Source: Franzmannia qiaohouensis
GTDB taxonomy: Bacteria > Pseudomonadota > Gammaproteobacteria > Pseudomonadales > Halomonadaceae
DNA length: 64,000 bases
Reading direction: 5' to 3'
Assembly (NCBI RefSeq): GCF_031451695.1
Contig: NZ_JARWAM010000009.1
Location: 1-64,000 of the forward strand
The translations under genes were made by a program, and so were the position numbers. Shown here in pieces: positions 17,745 through 26,097 of this stretch (positions are counted from its first letter, which is position 1; each line of letters opens with the position of its first letter). The notes beneath the pieces are model-generated. The model was not told the origin of the DNA, searched no databases, and worked only from the letters and a program-made list of their open reading frames with translations.

Positions 17745-17828
17745 AAGCCGGGGCGTGCTCGGCCCTGCTGCTCGGCGATTACCCTTTTGCATGCCGCCGC
17801 CCGATCTGCGGGCGGTCAGGAGGACCCC

Positions 17829-18422
17829 ATGGCCCACGTTCACGCTAACACCCCCTTCGCCCCGCTGGGCATCGCCGTACTGACCGTCTCCGACACCCGC
17901 GGGTTCGATGAGGACGGTAGCGGTGACCTGCTCAGCGAGCGGCTCACTGAAGCCGGCCACTCCCTGGTGGAGCGGCGTATCGTCCCCGATGACGTCTACC
18001 GTATCCGCGCCGTGGTCTCGAAGTGGGTGGTGCGTGACGATATCCAGGTGGTGCTGGTCAACGGCGGCACCGGCTTTACCCGGCGCGACACCACGCCGGA
18101 GGCGCTCATGCCGCTGTTCGACAAGGCCATCGATGGCTACGGCGAGCTGTTCCGCCAGCTGTCGCGGGAGAGCATCGGTACCTCGACGGTTCAGTCGCGT
18201 GCCGTGGGTGGGGTGATCGACCGGACCCTGGTCTTTGCCATGCCCGGCTCACCGAAGGCTTGCGCTACCGCCTGGGACGGCATCCTGGCGGCTCAGCTCG
18301 ATGCCCGCACTCGGCCCTGCAACTTCGTGGCCATGGTGCTCCCCGATGCGGCCCAGCGCTGCGCCAGCCGTCAGGCTCCGGCCGCAGAGCACGAGGCGGA
18401 CCGCCAGGCGGTGGAGTCATGA
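17829..18422 (+). CDS. moaB: Molybdenum cofactor biosynthesis protein B (MoaB/Mog family)
   Basis: 197 residues, MoaB/MogA fold that binds or adenylylates molybdopterin. Visible motifs are GIAVLTVSDTRGFDEDGSGDLL near the N-terminus, VVLVNGGTGFTRRDTTPEAL in the centre and VFAMPGSPKACATAWDGIL toward the end. The start at 17829 is preceded by AGGAGGAC. It ends in an ATGA overlap with moeA, so the pair is translationally coupled. Its position straight after nar structural genes suggests a cofactor supply copy dedicated to nitrate reductase (a moaB1-like gene). A C-terminal tail of about 25 residues is unremarkable. Confidence 0.92.
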   Translation: MAHVHANTPFAPLGIAVLTVSDTRGFDEDGSGDLLSERLTEAGHSLVERRIVPDDVYRIRAVVSKWVVRDDIQVVLVNGGTGFTRRDTTPEALMPLFDKAIDGYGELFRQLSRESIGTSTVQSRAVGGVIDRTLVFAMPGSPKACATAWDGILAAQLDARTRPCNFVAMVLPDAAQRCASRQAPAAEHEADRQAVES

Positions 18423-19672
18423 GCGGCTGCGGCTGCGCCGAGGTCGTCACGTCGGGCCTGCTGGACCTCTTCGACGCCCGCGGGCGCATGATCGCGGCGG
18501 CCCGGCCCGTCACCGGCAGCGAACGGGTGGCGCTGGCCGAGGCCGCCCGCCGGGTACTGGCCGAGGATGTCCTGGCGGCTCTGGACATGCCTGGCGTCGA
18601 CAACAGCGCCATGGACGGCTACGCCCTGCGCCTGGCCGAGCGCTCTGACCAGGGCCTGCCGGTGGCGCTGCGTGTTCCCGCCGGGGCCGGCGTGATGCAC
18701 CTGCCGGCGGGGGGCTGTGCGCGTATCTTCACCGGCGCGCCACTACCGCTGGGCGCCGATGCCGTGGTGCCCCAGGAGCGCGTGACCCTGGATGACCGCG
18801 GCCGCATGCACATCGAGGGCGAGCTCACCGAGGGGGCCAATATCCGCCGCCGCGGCGAGGAGACCCGAGAGGGCGAGCTGCTGCTGCCTGCGGGGGCGCG
18901 TCTGGACGCAGCGGCCATCGCCCTGCTCGCCAGCCACGGCATCGACGAGGTGGTGGTGGTACGCCGCCTGACGGTAGCGCTGCTCTCCACCGGCGACGAG
19001 TTGATCGAGCCCGGCACCGCCCGGGTGCCCGGCCAGGTCTACGACAGCAACCGCGCGCTGCTGGGCGCCCTGCTGGATCAGGCCGGCTGCGAGGTGCTCG
19101 ATCTGGGGGTGATTGCGGACGCTCGCGTTGATCTGCATCAGGCTTTTGGCCTGGCTCGCGACGATGCCGATCTGGTGATATGTACCGGCGGAGTATCGGT
19201 GGGGGAAGAGGATCATGTGCGACCGGTTATCGAACGGCTGGGCGGGATTGCCTTTCACGGCGTGGCCATGAAGCCCGGCAAGCCTTTCGCCCTCGGCTAC
19301 CTGGGCGATTCGCTCCAGGCCGGCACGCCGCTGATTGCCCTGCCGGGCAATCCGGTGGCCTCGCTGGTGGGCTGGCAGCTGCTGGCACTGCCCTTCGTGC
19401 AGGTCCGCCAGGGCCGCGAGGCGGCGCCGCTGCAGCGCTTTCCGGTGACTGCCGGCTTCTCCCGGCGCGGCCCCAGGGGGCGTCGTGAGCTGCTGCGCGT
19501 GGTGCTGGACTGGGCGGCGGGGACGCCGGTGGCGCGCCTGGCCGGCGGCCAGGGGTCGCACATGCTCAGTGCGGCGAGCCAGGCGCATGGCTATCTGGTG
19601 GTCGATGCCAATCAACATGTGGAGGAGGGCCATGCCTACCAATACTGTCCCATCGCCCAGTTCCTCGACTGA
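18419..19672 (+). CDS. moeA: Molybdopterin molybdenumtransferase MoeA
   Basis: 417 residues. MoeA inserts molybdate into adenylylated molybdopterin. Motifs seen in order: MPGVDNSAMDGYAL (about 59-72), IFTGAPLPLGADAVVPQE, GANIRRRGEE, LLSTGDELIEPG, CTGGVSVGEEDHV, FHGVAMKPGKPFALG and ALPGNPVASLVGWQL. The N-terminus has an unusual MSGCGCAE stretch with two cysteines. The start at 18419 overlaps the moaB stop by 4 bp; a longer open frame upstream lies inside moaB and was rejected. The last 41 bp overlap the start of the downstream regulator gene. Confidence 0.95.
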   Translation: MSGCGCAEVVTSGLLDLFDARGRMIAAARPVTGSERVALAEAARRVLAEDVLAALDMPGVDNSAMDGYALRLAERSDQGLPVALRVPAGAGVMHLPAGGCARIFTGAPLPLGADAVVPQERVTLDDRGRMHIEGELTEGANIRRRGEETREGELLLPAGARLDAAAIALLASHGIDEVVVVRRLTVALLSTGDELIEPGTARVPGQVYDSNRALLGALLDQAGCEVLDLGVIADARVDLHQAFGLARDDADLVICTGGVSVGEEDHVRPVIERLGGIAFHGVAMKPGKPFALGYLGDSLQAGTPLIALPGNPVASLVGWQLLALPFVQVRQGREAAPLQRFPVTAGFSRRGPRGRRELLRVVLDWAAGTPVARLAGGQGSHMLSAASQAHGYLVVDANQHVEEGHAYQYCPIAQFLD

Positions 19673-20375
19673 GCGGCTCTTCACCCCTTGCAAGCTGCGC
19701 AGGCTGGTAGTCGGGGTGCCCTGGCTAGCAGACCTGGGCACACAAGAGGTCGATGCGCTGCTGGACGCGTCGGAGCTGCGAGCCCTGGCACCGCGTGAAT
19801 GGCTCTTTCGTCAGCAGACCCCGGCCGACTGGCTGCATATCGTCATTAGCGGTGCTACGCGGCTGGTGCGCGTCACCGGTGTCGGACGCACGGCAACCAT
19901 CCGCTGTGTGGAGCGCGGCGGCACCCTTGGCGAGCTGAGCATGGTCTCCAGTGCCGGCGTCTATCTCTACTCATCCCAGGCGCTGCTGCCCACCCACTTG
20001 CTATCCATTCCGGCGCCGCTGTGTCGTGACATCATGGATCGCCAGCCGACCTGTCGAGCCGAGTTCATGAGCCGCCTGGCGCTGGAGCTCACCGACCGGC
20101 TGGAAGATTTGGCGCAGCTTACGCAAGGCGACGCCATGTCACGATTGATTGGCTATGTGCTGCGTCAGCTGCCGTCGCATCGCTCGAAAGCCCCGCGGGT
20201 GATTCGACTGACCATTCCCAAGCGCTGGCTGGCAGCGCAGCTTTCCATGTCTCCCGAGACCTTGTCGCGTCTGCTGGCCAAGCTCCGCGACAGTGGCGCC
20301 ATCAATATCGATCAGCAGCGGCTCACCGTGCTGGATGAGCAGAAGCTGCGCGAATTCATGATGACCGACGGCTGA
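19632..20375 (+). CDS. Crp/Fnr-family transcriptional regulator without an N-terminal Fe-S cluster
   Basis: 247 residues: a cyclic-nucleotide-binding-like beta barrel (about 20-140), dimer helix and winged helix-turn-helix (about 170-235). The recognition helix SPETLSRLLAKL keeps the E-x2-S-R pattern of FNR, which reads TTGAT half-sites. The N-terminus has only one Cys near the start (TPCKL), so an FNR-type [4Fe-4S] cluster is excluded; DNR/NarR-like regulators that sense NO or nitrate share this layout. The start at 19632 lies inside the moeA end and has a strong GGAGGAGGG site. It probably controls the local nar genes; the signal is not visible in sequence. Confidence 0.88.
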   Translation: MPTNTVPSPSSSTERLFTPCKLRRLVVGVPWLADLGTQEVDALLDASELRALAPREWLFRQQTPADWLHIVISGATRLVRVTGVGRTATIRCVERGGTLGELSMVSSAGVYLYSSQALLPTHLLSIPAPLCRDIMDRQPTCRAEFMSRLALELTDRLEDLAQLTQGDAMSRLIGYVLRQLPSHRSKAPRVIRLTIPKRWLAAQLSMSPETLSRLLAKLRDSGAINIDQQRLTVLDEQKLREFMMTDG

Positions 20376-20422
20376 GCTCATCTTATCGACCGGACTGCCG
20401 TTGCTACTCCCTGGAGGCCGAA

Positions 20423-20818
20423 ATGTCCCGATCCGCGAGCAACCCCCGCACCCTGATCTACTCCTGCTCCGGCTGCTCCGACGTGGCCCAATTGGCCAAC
20501 GATGTGGCGCTGCGCCTGGACCACGCTGGCGTGGCCGAGATGTCCTGTATCGCCGGTGTCGGTGGCGGGGTGCCAGGCCTTACGCGCATCGCACGCTCCG
20601 GGCGGCCCATCGTCGCCATCGACGGCTGCCAGATGCACTGTGCCAGCCACTGCCTGGCCAATGCCGGCGTCACTCCGACCGAGCATGTCAAGCTATACGA
20701 GCGCGGACTACGCAAGCGGCGTGGCCAGCGCTACGCGGAGGAAACCGTGGCCGAAGTGGCGTCCGAAGTAGGGGAGTTAATTGCCCGCTTGCCGATGGGT
20801 ACTGAGGTCCGCGAATGA
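20423..20818 (+). CDS. DGC-domain putative zinc-binding protein
   Basis: 131 residues, matching by eye the DGC family of small putative zinc-binding proteins. The pattern is SCSGCSD near the N-terminus (C-x2-C), a single Cys in the middle (MSCIAGVGGG), and the family-defining DGCQMHCASHC, giving several possible metal ligands. GGAGG precedes the ATG by 7 bases. Its end overlaps the moaA start (ATGA), so the two proteins are coupled. DGC proteins have no firmly established biochemical role; the position between an FNR-type regulator and a radical-SAM cofactor enzyme suggests metal or sulfur handling for cofactor synthesis, which is inference. Confidence 0.82.
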   Translation: MSRSASNPRTLIYSCSGCSDVAQLANDVALRLDHAGVAEMSCIAGVGGGVPGLTRIARSGRPIVAIDGCQMHCASHCLANAGVTPTEHVKLYERGLRKRRGQRYAEETVAEVASEVGELIARLPMGTEVRE

Positions 20819-21804
20819 ACAAGCTCGTCGACGGCTTCGGCCGCACTATCCGCTACCTGCGACTCTCGGTCACTGATCGTTGCGACTTCCGCTGCGTCTA
20901 CTGCATGGCCGAGGAGATGACCTTCCTGCCGCGTGCCCAGACACTGACCCTGGAAGAGATGACCACTCTGTGCGGTGCCTTCATCGATCTGGGCGTGGAG
21001 AAGATCCGCCTCACCGGCGGCGAGCCGCTGGTCAGGCGTGGTATCGAGACCCTGGTATCCAAGGTTGGCGCGATGGAGGGGCTTGCCGACTTCGCCATGA
21101 CCACCAACGGTGCCGGCCTGAGCAGGTACGCGCATGCCCTGCGCGAAGGGGGGCTAAAGCGCCTCAATATCAGCCTGGACACCCTCGATCCGAACCGCTT
21201 TCGCGCGCTCACCCGCAGCGGTGACCTGATGAAGGTCATTGACGGCATTCGTGCCGCCCGTGAGGCCGGCTTCGAACGCCTCAAGCTCAACGCGGTGATC
21301 CTCAAGGGGCGTAACGACGACGAGATCCTCGACCTGGTCGAATTCGCGCGCCAGGAGCGAGTCGACATCAGTTTCATCGAGGAGATGCCGCTAGGCGAGG
21401 CCATCGGCCATGATCGCGCCGCGACCTTCTGCTCGAGCGATACGGTGCGTGGCATCATCGAGTCGCGCCATACCCTGGTGCCTACCACCGAGACCACCCT
21501 CGGCCCTTCACGCTACTTTCGCATGGCCGATAGCGACTCGCGGGTCGGTTTTATCTCGCCGCACAGCCACAACTTCTGCGACGCCTGCAACCGGGTTCGG
21601 GTCACCGCCGAGGGGCGCCTGCTGCTCTGCCTCGGCAACGAGCATTCGGTGGACCTGCGCGCCGTGCTGCGCCGCCATCCCGGCGATGGCGAGCGCCTCA
21701 AGGAGACCATCGTCGCCGCCATGGCGAAGAAGCCCGAGCGCCACCACTTCACCACCGATGGTGACGTTCAGGTAGTACGCTTCATGAGCATGACGGGGGG
21801 ATAG
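20815..21804 (+). CDS. moaA: GTP 3',8-cyclase MoaA (radical SAM)
   Basis: 329 residues. MoaA uses S-adenosylmethionine and two [4Fe-4S] clusters to start molybdopterin synthesis from GTP. The radical SAM cluster ligands are C23, C27 and C30 (RCDFRCVYC). The second cluster is in the C-terminal part (NFCDACNRVRVTAEGRLLLC, a C-x2-C-x13-C pattern). GGEPLVRRGIE and TTNGAGLSR are further family blocks. The C-terminal Gly-Gly tail needed by MoaA proteins is present (SMTGG). It is the last gene of the plus-strand nitrate/Moco run, followed by a hairpin terminator. Confidence 0.97.
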   Translation: MNKLVDGFGRTIRYLRLSVTDRCDFRCVYCMAEEMTFLPRAQTLTLEEMTTLCGAFIDLGVEKIRLTGGEPLVRRGIETLVSKVGAMEGLADFAMTTNGAGLSRYAHALREGGLKRLNISLDTLDPNRFRALTRSGDLMKVIDGIRAAREAGFERLKLNAVILKGRNDDEILDLVEFARQERVDISFIEEMPLGEAIGHDRAATFCSSDTVRGIIESRHTLVPTTETTLGPSRYFRMADSDSRVGFISPHSHNFCDACNRVRVTAEGRLLLCLGNEHSVDLRAVLRRHPGDGERLKETIVAAMAKKPERHHFTTDGDVQVVRFMSMTGG

Positions 21805-21865
21805 CCGATCTGCTGCTTTCAGGAGACGAGAGCGCCTGAAGGCCGGCGGGCTAAAAGCCGGAAGC

Positions 21866-21900
21866 AAAAAAGCCGACACCTTTTCGAGTATCGGCTTTTT
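21866..21900. terminator. Hairpin terminator, copy A (after moaA and a tRNA remnant)
   Basis: A 35-bp inverted repeat of the form A6-GCCGA...TCGGC-T5. On the plus strand it ends in TTTTT and can stop moaA transcription; on the minus strand it follows the decayed tRNA copy. It differs from copy B (21974-22008) at only two positions, with a 108-bp offset. Confidence 0.7.
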
Positions 21901-21906
21901 CATATT

Positions 21907-21951
21907 TGGTCGCGGGGACCGCTGACCTTGAAACCAAAGCGAACCGATGAC
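21907..21951 (-). pseudogene. Decayed 3' fragment of an initiator tRNA gene
   Basis: TGGTCGCGGGGACCG (21907-21921) matches 14 of 15 bases of the 3' end of the real tRNA at 22015, and GAACCGATGAC (21941-21951) matches its T arm. The segment between is replaced by about 14 extra bases and the 5' half is absent. The offset to the intact gene is 108 bp, the same as between the two terminators, so this is the relic of one tandem duplication. Confidence 0.6.
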
Positions 21952-21973
21952 GGTCATCGCGTTGGCGTTCAAT

Positions 21974-22008
21974 AAAAAAGCCGATACCCTTTCGAGTATC
22001 GGCTTTTT
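21974..22008 (-). terminator. Hairpin terminator, copy B (of the initiator tRNA)
   Basis: On the minus strand AGCCGATAC pairs with GTATCGGCT, followed by a run of T residues. It begins 6 bp after the CCA end of the tRNA, so it is very likely its terminator. Confidence 0.8.
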
Positions 22009-22014
22009 CGAAGA

Positions 22015-22091
<77 letters not shown>

Positions 22092-22274
22092 TCAACGTGT
22101 GGCGTATTCTACCGTTTTCTTGCGCTGCGTCAAGAGGTCGTTAAACGGTCGTGCAGCCCGCTCCAGAGCAGCCATACTAGGTATTGAGTGCCGAGGAGCG
22201 GCGCTCACCACTCGAGACTGGACGCATTGAGCCGCGTTGCTGAAATCGCGGCGTGGCATCAGGGAGAACTGCAT

Positions 22275-23021
22275 ATGACCAACTCAGCACCCGTCGCCTG
22301 GGTCACCGGTGGCACTGGCGGCATTGGTACCGCCATTTGCCGGGGCTTGGCCAAGGCGGGCTATCAGGTAGTGGCCGGCTACAATAATCCCGATAAGGCC
22401 AAGAATTGGCTGGAGACCCAACGCGCCGACGGCTACGACAACATCGCCCTGTCGGGCGCCAACCTGGTGGACTACGAGGCCTGCGAGGCCGGCGCGAAGG
22501 AGATTCGCGACACCTACGGGCCGGTCAGCGTGCTGGTCAACTGTGCCGGCATCACCCGCGATACCACCATGAAGAAGATGAGCCCCGAGCAGTGGCACGA
22601 GGTGATCGACTGCAATCTCAATAGCGTCTTCAACACCTGTCGCTGTGTGATCAATGACATGCTCGAGGAGGGCTATGGTCGGATCATCAATATTTCATCG
22701 ATTAACGGGCGCAAGGGGCAGTTCGGCCAGGTCAACTACTCGGCAGCCAAGGCCGGGATGCACGGGTTGACCATGGCACTGGCGCAGGAGACCGCGACCA
22801 AGGGCATCACCGTGAATACCCTGTCGCCAGGCTATATCGCCACCGACATGATCATGAAGATTCCCGAGAAGGTGCGCGAGGCGATCCGCGAGACGATCCC
22901 CGTCAAGCGCTACGGGACCCCCGAGGAGATCGCCCACGCGGTGGTGTTCCTGGCCGACAAGCAGGCGGGCTACATCACCGGGGCCAACCTCGATATCAAC
23001 GGTGGCCAGTTCATGGGCTGA
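22275..23021 (+). CDS. phaB: Acetoacetyl-CoA reductase (3-oxoacyl reductase, SDR family)
   Basis: 248 residues. PhaB reduces acetoacetyl-CoA to (R)-3-hydroxybutyryl-CoA with NADPH for polyhydroxyalkanoate synthesis. It is a classical short-chain dehydrogenase: Rossmann motif TGGTGGIG at the N-terminus, NCAGITRD, catalytic Ser in INISSINGRKGQFGQ, and Y-S-A-A-K. The block NGRKGQFGQVNYSAAKAGMHG is characteristic of PhaB rather than FabG. The start at 22275 has GGGAGA upstream; the longer frame from 22188 has no support. It stands alone, without phaA or phaC nearby, and is convergent with the DUF349 gene. Confidence 0.93.
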   Translation: MTNSAPVAWVTGGTGGIGTAICRGLAKAGYQVVAGYNNPDKAKNWLETQRADGYDNIALSGANLVDYEACEAGAKEIRDTYGPVSVLVNCAGITRDTTMKKMSPEQWHEVIDCNLNSVFNTCRCVINDMLEEGYGRIINISSINGRKGQFGQVNYSAAKAGMHGLTMALAQETATKGITVNTLSPGYIATDMIMKIPEKVREAIRETIPVKRYGTPEEIAHAVVFLADKQAGYITGANLDINGGQFMG

Positions 23022-23061
23022 CGGAGCGCATGCCAGTATGCGGCACATGGGTGTCGCCAGG

Positions 23062-23087
23062 GAACGCGAGGCGCAGGCCTCGCGTTC
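23062..23087. terminator. Bidirectional hairpin between phaB and the DUF349 gene
   Basis: A 10-bp perfect stem GAACGCGAGG/CCTCGCGTTC with a 6-base loop, midway between two convergent genes. There is only a short T run on the plus strand. Confidence 0.6.
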
Positions 23088-23093
23088 TGCGTT

Positions 23094-25865
23094 TCAGGGC
23101 GGGGGCAGGCGCAGCAGCTGGGTGAGAATGGCGTCCAGTTCCTGCGCCTCGCGCTGCCACAGCTCTGCAGGAACCGGCCCGGTGGCGAGCAGTTCGCGCA
23201 GCACCTCGTGGAGTTCTTCGGCCTTGCTCAGCTCGCGGCCGAGCCCCTCGTTGAGGCGCTCCACCTGAATCGCCAGGCGCAGCGGTTCGTCCTGCTGACC
23301 GAGGCGACTGCCGGCCAGTAGCGCCAGGTGGACTCGCAGCCGCGCCAGCGACTCCTCGACGTCGTGTAGCGCTGGCGGTTCGCGGCGTCGGGCATTACGC
23401 AACCGATGGGCGCTGAGCCAATCCCCGCCGAGGCTGTCATCGGCCTCGACATCATCGGGTGGCTGGCCGCCAAGCGCCGCGGCATCGGCCGCCAGGTGGG
23501 CGTTCAGTAACGTCTGCAGTGCCTGCCAGCGGTTGACCTCTTCGGAGACCGCCAGCCGCGCCAGGCGTTCACGTCGGGCGCGCACGATGCCTGACCAGCG
23601 CCGCCGCATGCCGTCGCTGCGCCGGCCGGCGGGCAGCGGTTCGAGGGCTTCGGCCTCGTTGATGGCGCTCTCCAATACGCCAGCGTCTGCAGTGGCAGCG
23701 GGCTGCCAGCCGTCGAGGCGGTCGATCAGCGCCTGCATGGCATCGAGCTGGCGCTGAGCCCGTTGAGCGCGGTCGTTACGCTCCGCCTCGCGGCTGGCGA
23801 AGATACGATCGCAGATACCGCGGAACTCCCTCCATAGCGCCTGCTCCTCGCCCTTAGGGGCACGGCCCAGCGCGCGCCAGCGCTGCTGCAGGCGCTTGGC
23901 TTGGTCGGCGCGTCGCTGGCTGGGCTGATCGCCGTCGAGCAGTGCCTGGGCGGCATCGATCAGCTCGCGCTTGGCAGCGGCGATGGATTGGGCGCGCTGG
24001 TCGATCAGGGACTGCAGGCCGTGGCGTATGCGGCCGAAGCGACGGCCGACGGCCTCAGCCTGGTCGCGGGGCACCGGCGAATAGCGTCGCCACTGCTCCC
24101 GGGCGCGATCGCGGATATCGCGCAGTGCGTCGGGGTCGGCCTCTGGGTCGGGTTTGTCGAGCAGCGCTTCGAGCTGTTCGCAGAGTGCTTCGCGGGCCTC
24201 GAGATTACGCTGTCGTTCGGCGTCGAGGGCCTCGCGCCAGGGGGCCAGGCGCTGATGGATGCGATCCGAGCAGGCGCGGAAGTGCGCCGATAACGCACGG
24301 TCGGCAGCGGCATCGCCCAGCGATGCCCACTCCTTGACCAGTTGGCGGTGGCGCCGGTCGAGGGCGCTTTCGCTGAGCTGGGTATCCTCGGCCAGCTCCT
24401 CAATCGCCTGGCATAGCTGGTCACGCTTGGGGCCGGCAACGAAGCCGCGCCAGTCGCGCAGTTCGGCGAGCTGGGCGCCGAGTCGCTTGAGAGCCGGCTG
24501 ATGGCGGCGGCGGTGCTCCTCGGGCAACTGCTCAAGGCGCTGGCGCAGCCGCTGGTGCAGGCGGCTGGCACTCTTGAAGGCGCCGCGCTCGAGCAGCGCT
24601 CCGAGCTCATCCACCTCGCGCTGGAACTGGACCGGGTCGACAGTGCTGCAGGCGGTTGGCTGCTGTTCGACGCTGCGCACGGCGCGGGCCAGCAGGCTGG
24701 TAGGGGGCAGATCGTCGGGCCATGCGCAGGCCGCCAACAGGGCCTGAAGCGCAGCACGATCGCCGGCGGTCAGGGCCTGGTCGAGTTCCGCGGCGCGGGC
24801 CCGAAACCGCTCCCAGGCATGGCCGACCCGGTCGTACTCCTCTAGGGCGCGGTCGTAGCGCTGGCGCAGGGCGTCGTCGGGAGCGTGCTGGTCCGACAGC
24901 GCCTGCCAGCGGGTCGCCAGCAGGCGCTTCTGGGCGCGCAGGCTGTCGATGTCCTGGGCCGCCAGGTGCTCGCTGCGGAGCAGGCCCTCCAGGGTCTCTT
25001 CGAGCGCCTCCAGCAGGCCTTCGCGGGTCTGGTCGGCATCTTCGCGACGCTGGTCGAGGGCCGCGTGAACGTGCTGCTGAGCGTCATGGTCGGTGAGGGT
25101 CTTGCGACACTGCAGGCAGGCATCCTGATAGCGGCGTTCCTGCTCGGCGCTGGGCAGATCCTTGAGTGCCTCCCACTCACGCTGCAGGTGGCGATAGCGG
25201 CCCGCGTAGAGCGGTTCCCAGGCATGGTGGCCGTGCTGCTCCAGGGCGCTGAGGATGCGCTCGCGCTCCGCTTCGGTGGCGGCCTGCTGAGCGGCATCGG
25301 CGCGCAGTGCATTGAGCCGCTCGCGAGCCAGGCGGGCGACCTGCTTGTCGCGCCGCGCCCGGCGGCAGAGCTGCTGCAGGCCGGCTTCGCTGCTCACCCT
25401 AACAGCGGCGGCGTGGCGTACTGCGGCAATGCCGTTCTCGCAGGCCTGGACGATCAACGCGTCTTCATCGTCGTCGCTGAGGGCTGCTACGGCGGCCAGG
25501 CGCAGTTGCTGATTGTCGCCGTGAAGGGCGATCTCCTGAAGCAACTGCTGGTCGGTGAGGCGCGATACGTGCTCTACGCGCTGGGCCAGCGGCGTGCTGC
25601 CAGCGGCACCGACCAGCAGCGCAGCGAGCCGCGTACGCAGCTCGGGGCTTGACTGGCTGTCGATCAGCGTCAGCAGCGGGTCAATGCTCTCGAAGCGAGC
25701 CAGCGCGGCCTGGCGAACGCGAGCATCCTCATCACCAGCGAGTTGCTCGAGGACGGCACGCTCCTGTTGCTGCTGAGGATCGAGCTGACCGGCGGCCTGC
25801 TGACGACGCTCGGCATCGGGGTGCTGCCAGCGCGGTGCGAACAGTTGACGAAACCATCCTGACAT
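23094..25865 (-). CDS. Large DUF349 / HEAT-like repeat protein
   Basis: 923 residues, very rich in Arg, Ala, Leu, Gln and Glu. The N-terminal third has HEAT-like helical pairs (DEDARVRQAALARFESIDPLL, ASMDDDEDAL-type units). The middle carries several DUF349 units, each with a W-x-x-L or RWRALG core (REQWRRYSPV, QQRWRALGRAPKGEEQALWREF). Long coiled-coil-like stretches dominate the rest. The start at 25865 has AGGA 6 bases upstream; an ATG further up (25910) was not preferred. No signal peptide or catalytic motif is seen. Similar long proteins occur in pseudomonads and other gammaproteobacteria with unknown function. It is not part of an operon. Confidence 0.8.
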   Translation of the reverse strand: MSGWFRQLFAPRWQHPDAERRQQAAGQLDPQQQQERAVLEQLAGDEDARVRQAALARFESIDPLLTLIDSQSSPELRTRLAALLVGAAGSTPLAQRVEHVSRLTDQQLLQEIALHGDNQQLRLAAVAALSDDDEDALIVQACENGIAAVRHAAAVRVSSEAGLQQLCRRARRDKQVARLARERLNALRADAAQQAATEAERERILSALEQHGHHAWEPLYAGRYRHLQREWEALKDLPSAEQERRYQDACLQCRKTLTDHDAQQHVHAALDQRREDADQTREGLLEALEETLEGLLRSEHLAAQDIDSLRAQKRLLATRWQALSDQHAPDDALRQRYDRALEEYDRVGHAWERFRARAAELDQALTAGDRAALQALLAACAWPDDLPPTSLLARAVRSVEQQPTACSTVDPVQFQREVDELGALLERGAFKSASRLHQRLRQRLEQLPEEHRRRHQPALKRLGAQLAELRDWRGFVAGPKRDQLCQAIEELAEDTQLSESALDRRHRQLVKEWASLGDAAADRALSAHFRACSDRIHQRLAPWREALDAERQRNLEAREALCEQLEALLDKPDPEADPDALRDIRDRAREQWRRYSPVPRDQAEAVGRRFGRIRHGLQSLIDQRAQSIAAAKRELIDAAQALLDGDQPSQRRADQAKRLQQRWRALGRAPKGEEQALWREFRGICDRIFASREAERNDRAQRAQRQLDAMQALIDRLDGWQPAATADAGVLESAINEAEALEPLPAGRRSDGMRRRWSGIVRARRERLARLAVSEEVNRWQALQTLLNAHLAADAAALGGQPPDDVEADDSLGGDWLSAHRLRNARRREPPALHDVEESLARLRVHLALLAGSRLGQQDEPLRLAIQVERLNEGLGRELSKAEELHEVLRELLATGPVPAELWQREAQELDAILTQLLRLPPP

Positions 25866-26097
25866 GAAGCTTCCTGGCATGACGACGCGTATCCCTGTGA
25901 AAAGCGGCAATCTTGTTGTTCTCTGCGAAGGCCCAGCCTGCTATCTAAGCATGTGACGCGGCAGCGGAAAAGGCCAGCACAGCAGCGGTGTTGCCCGCTG
26001 GAGACACTGACAAGTGGCTCGGCTGGTCTTATGATCAGTTGCAGGGACGACGCCCCTCGCTTAGCTTTACTGACATCATCCGACGTGGAGTCCGGCC

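Noticed and set aside
17787..17828. Longer N-terminus for moaB
   Set aside because: The first in-frame ATG at 17787 has no ribosome site, while 17829 has AGGAGGAC and matches the family start.
21866..22008. Attachment site or insertion-sequence ends at the tRNA
   Set aside because: The direct repeat spans terminator and tRNA end with only 108 bp offset and no integrase or transposase is in or beside it.
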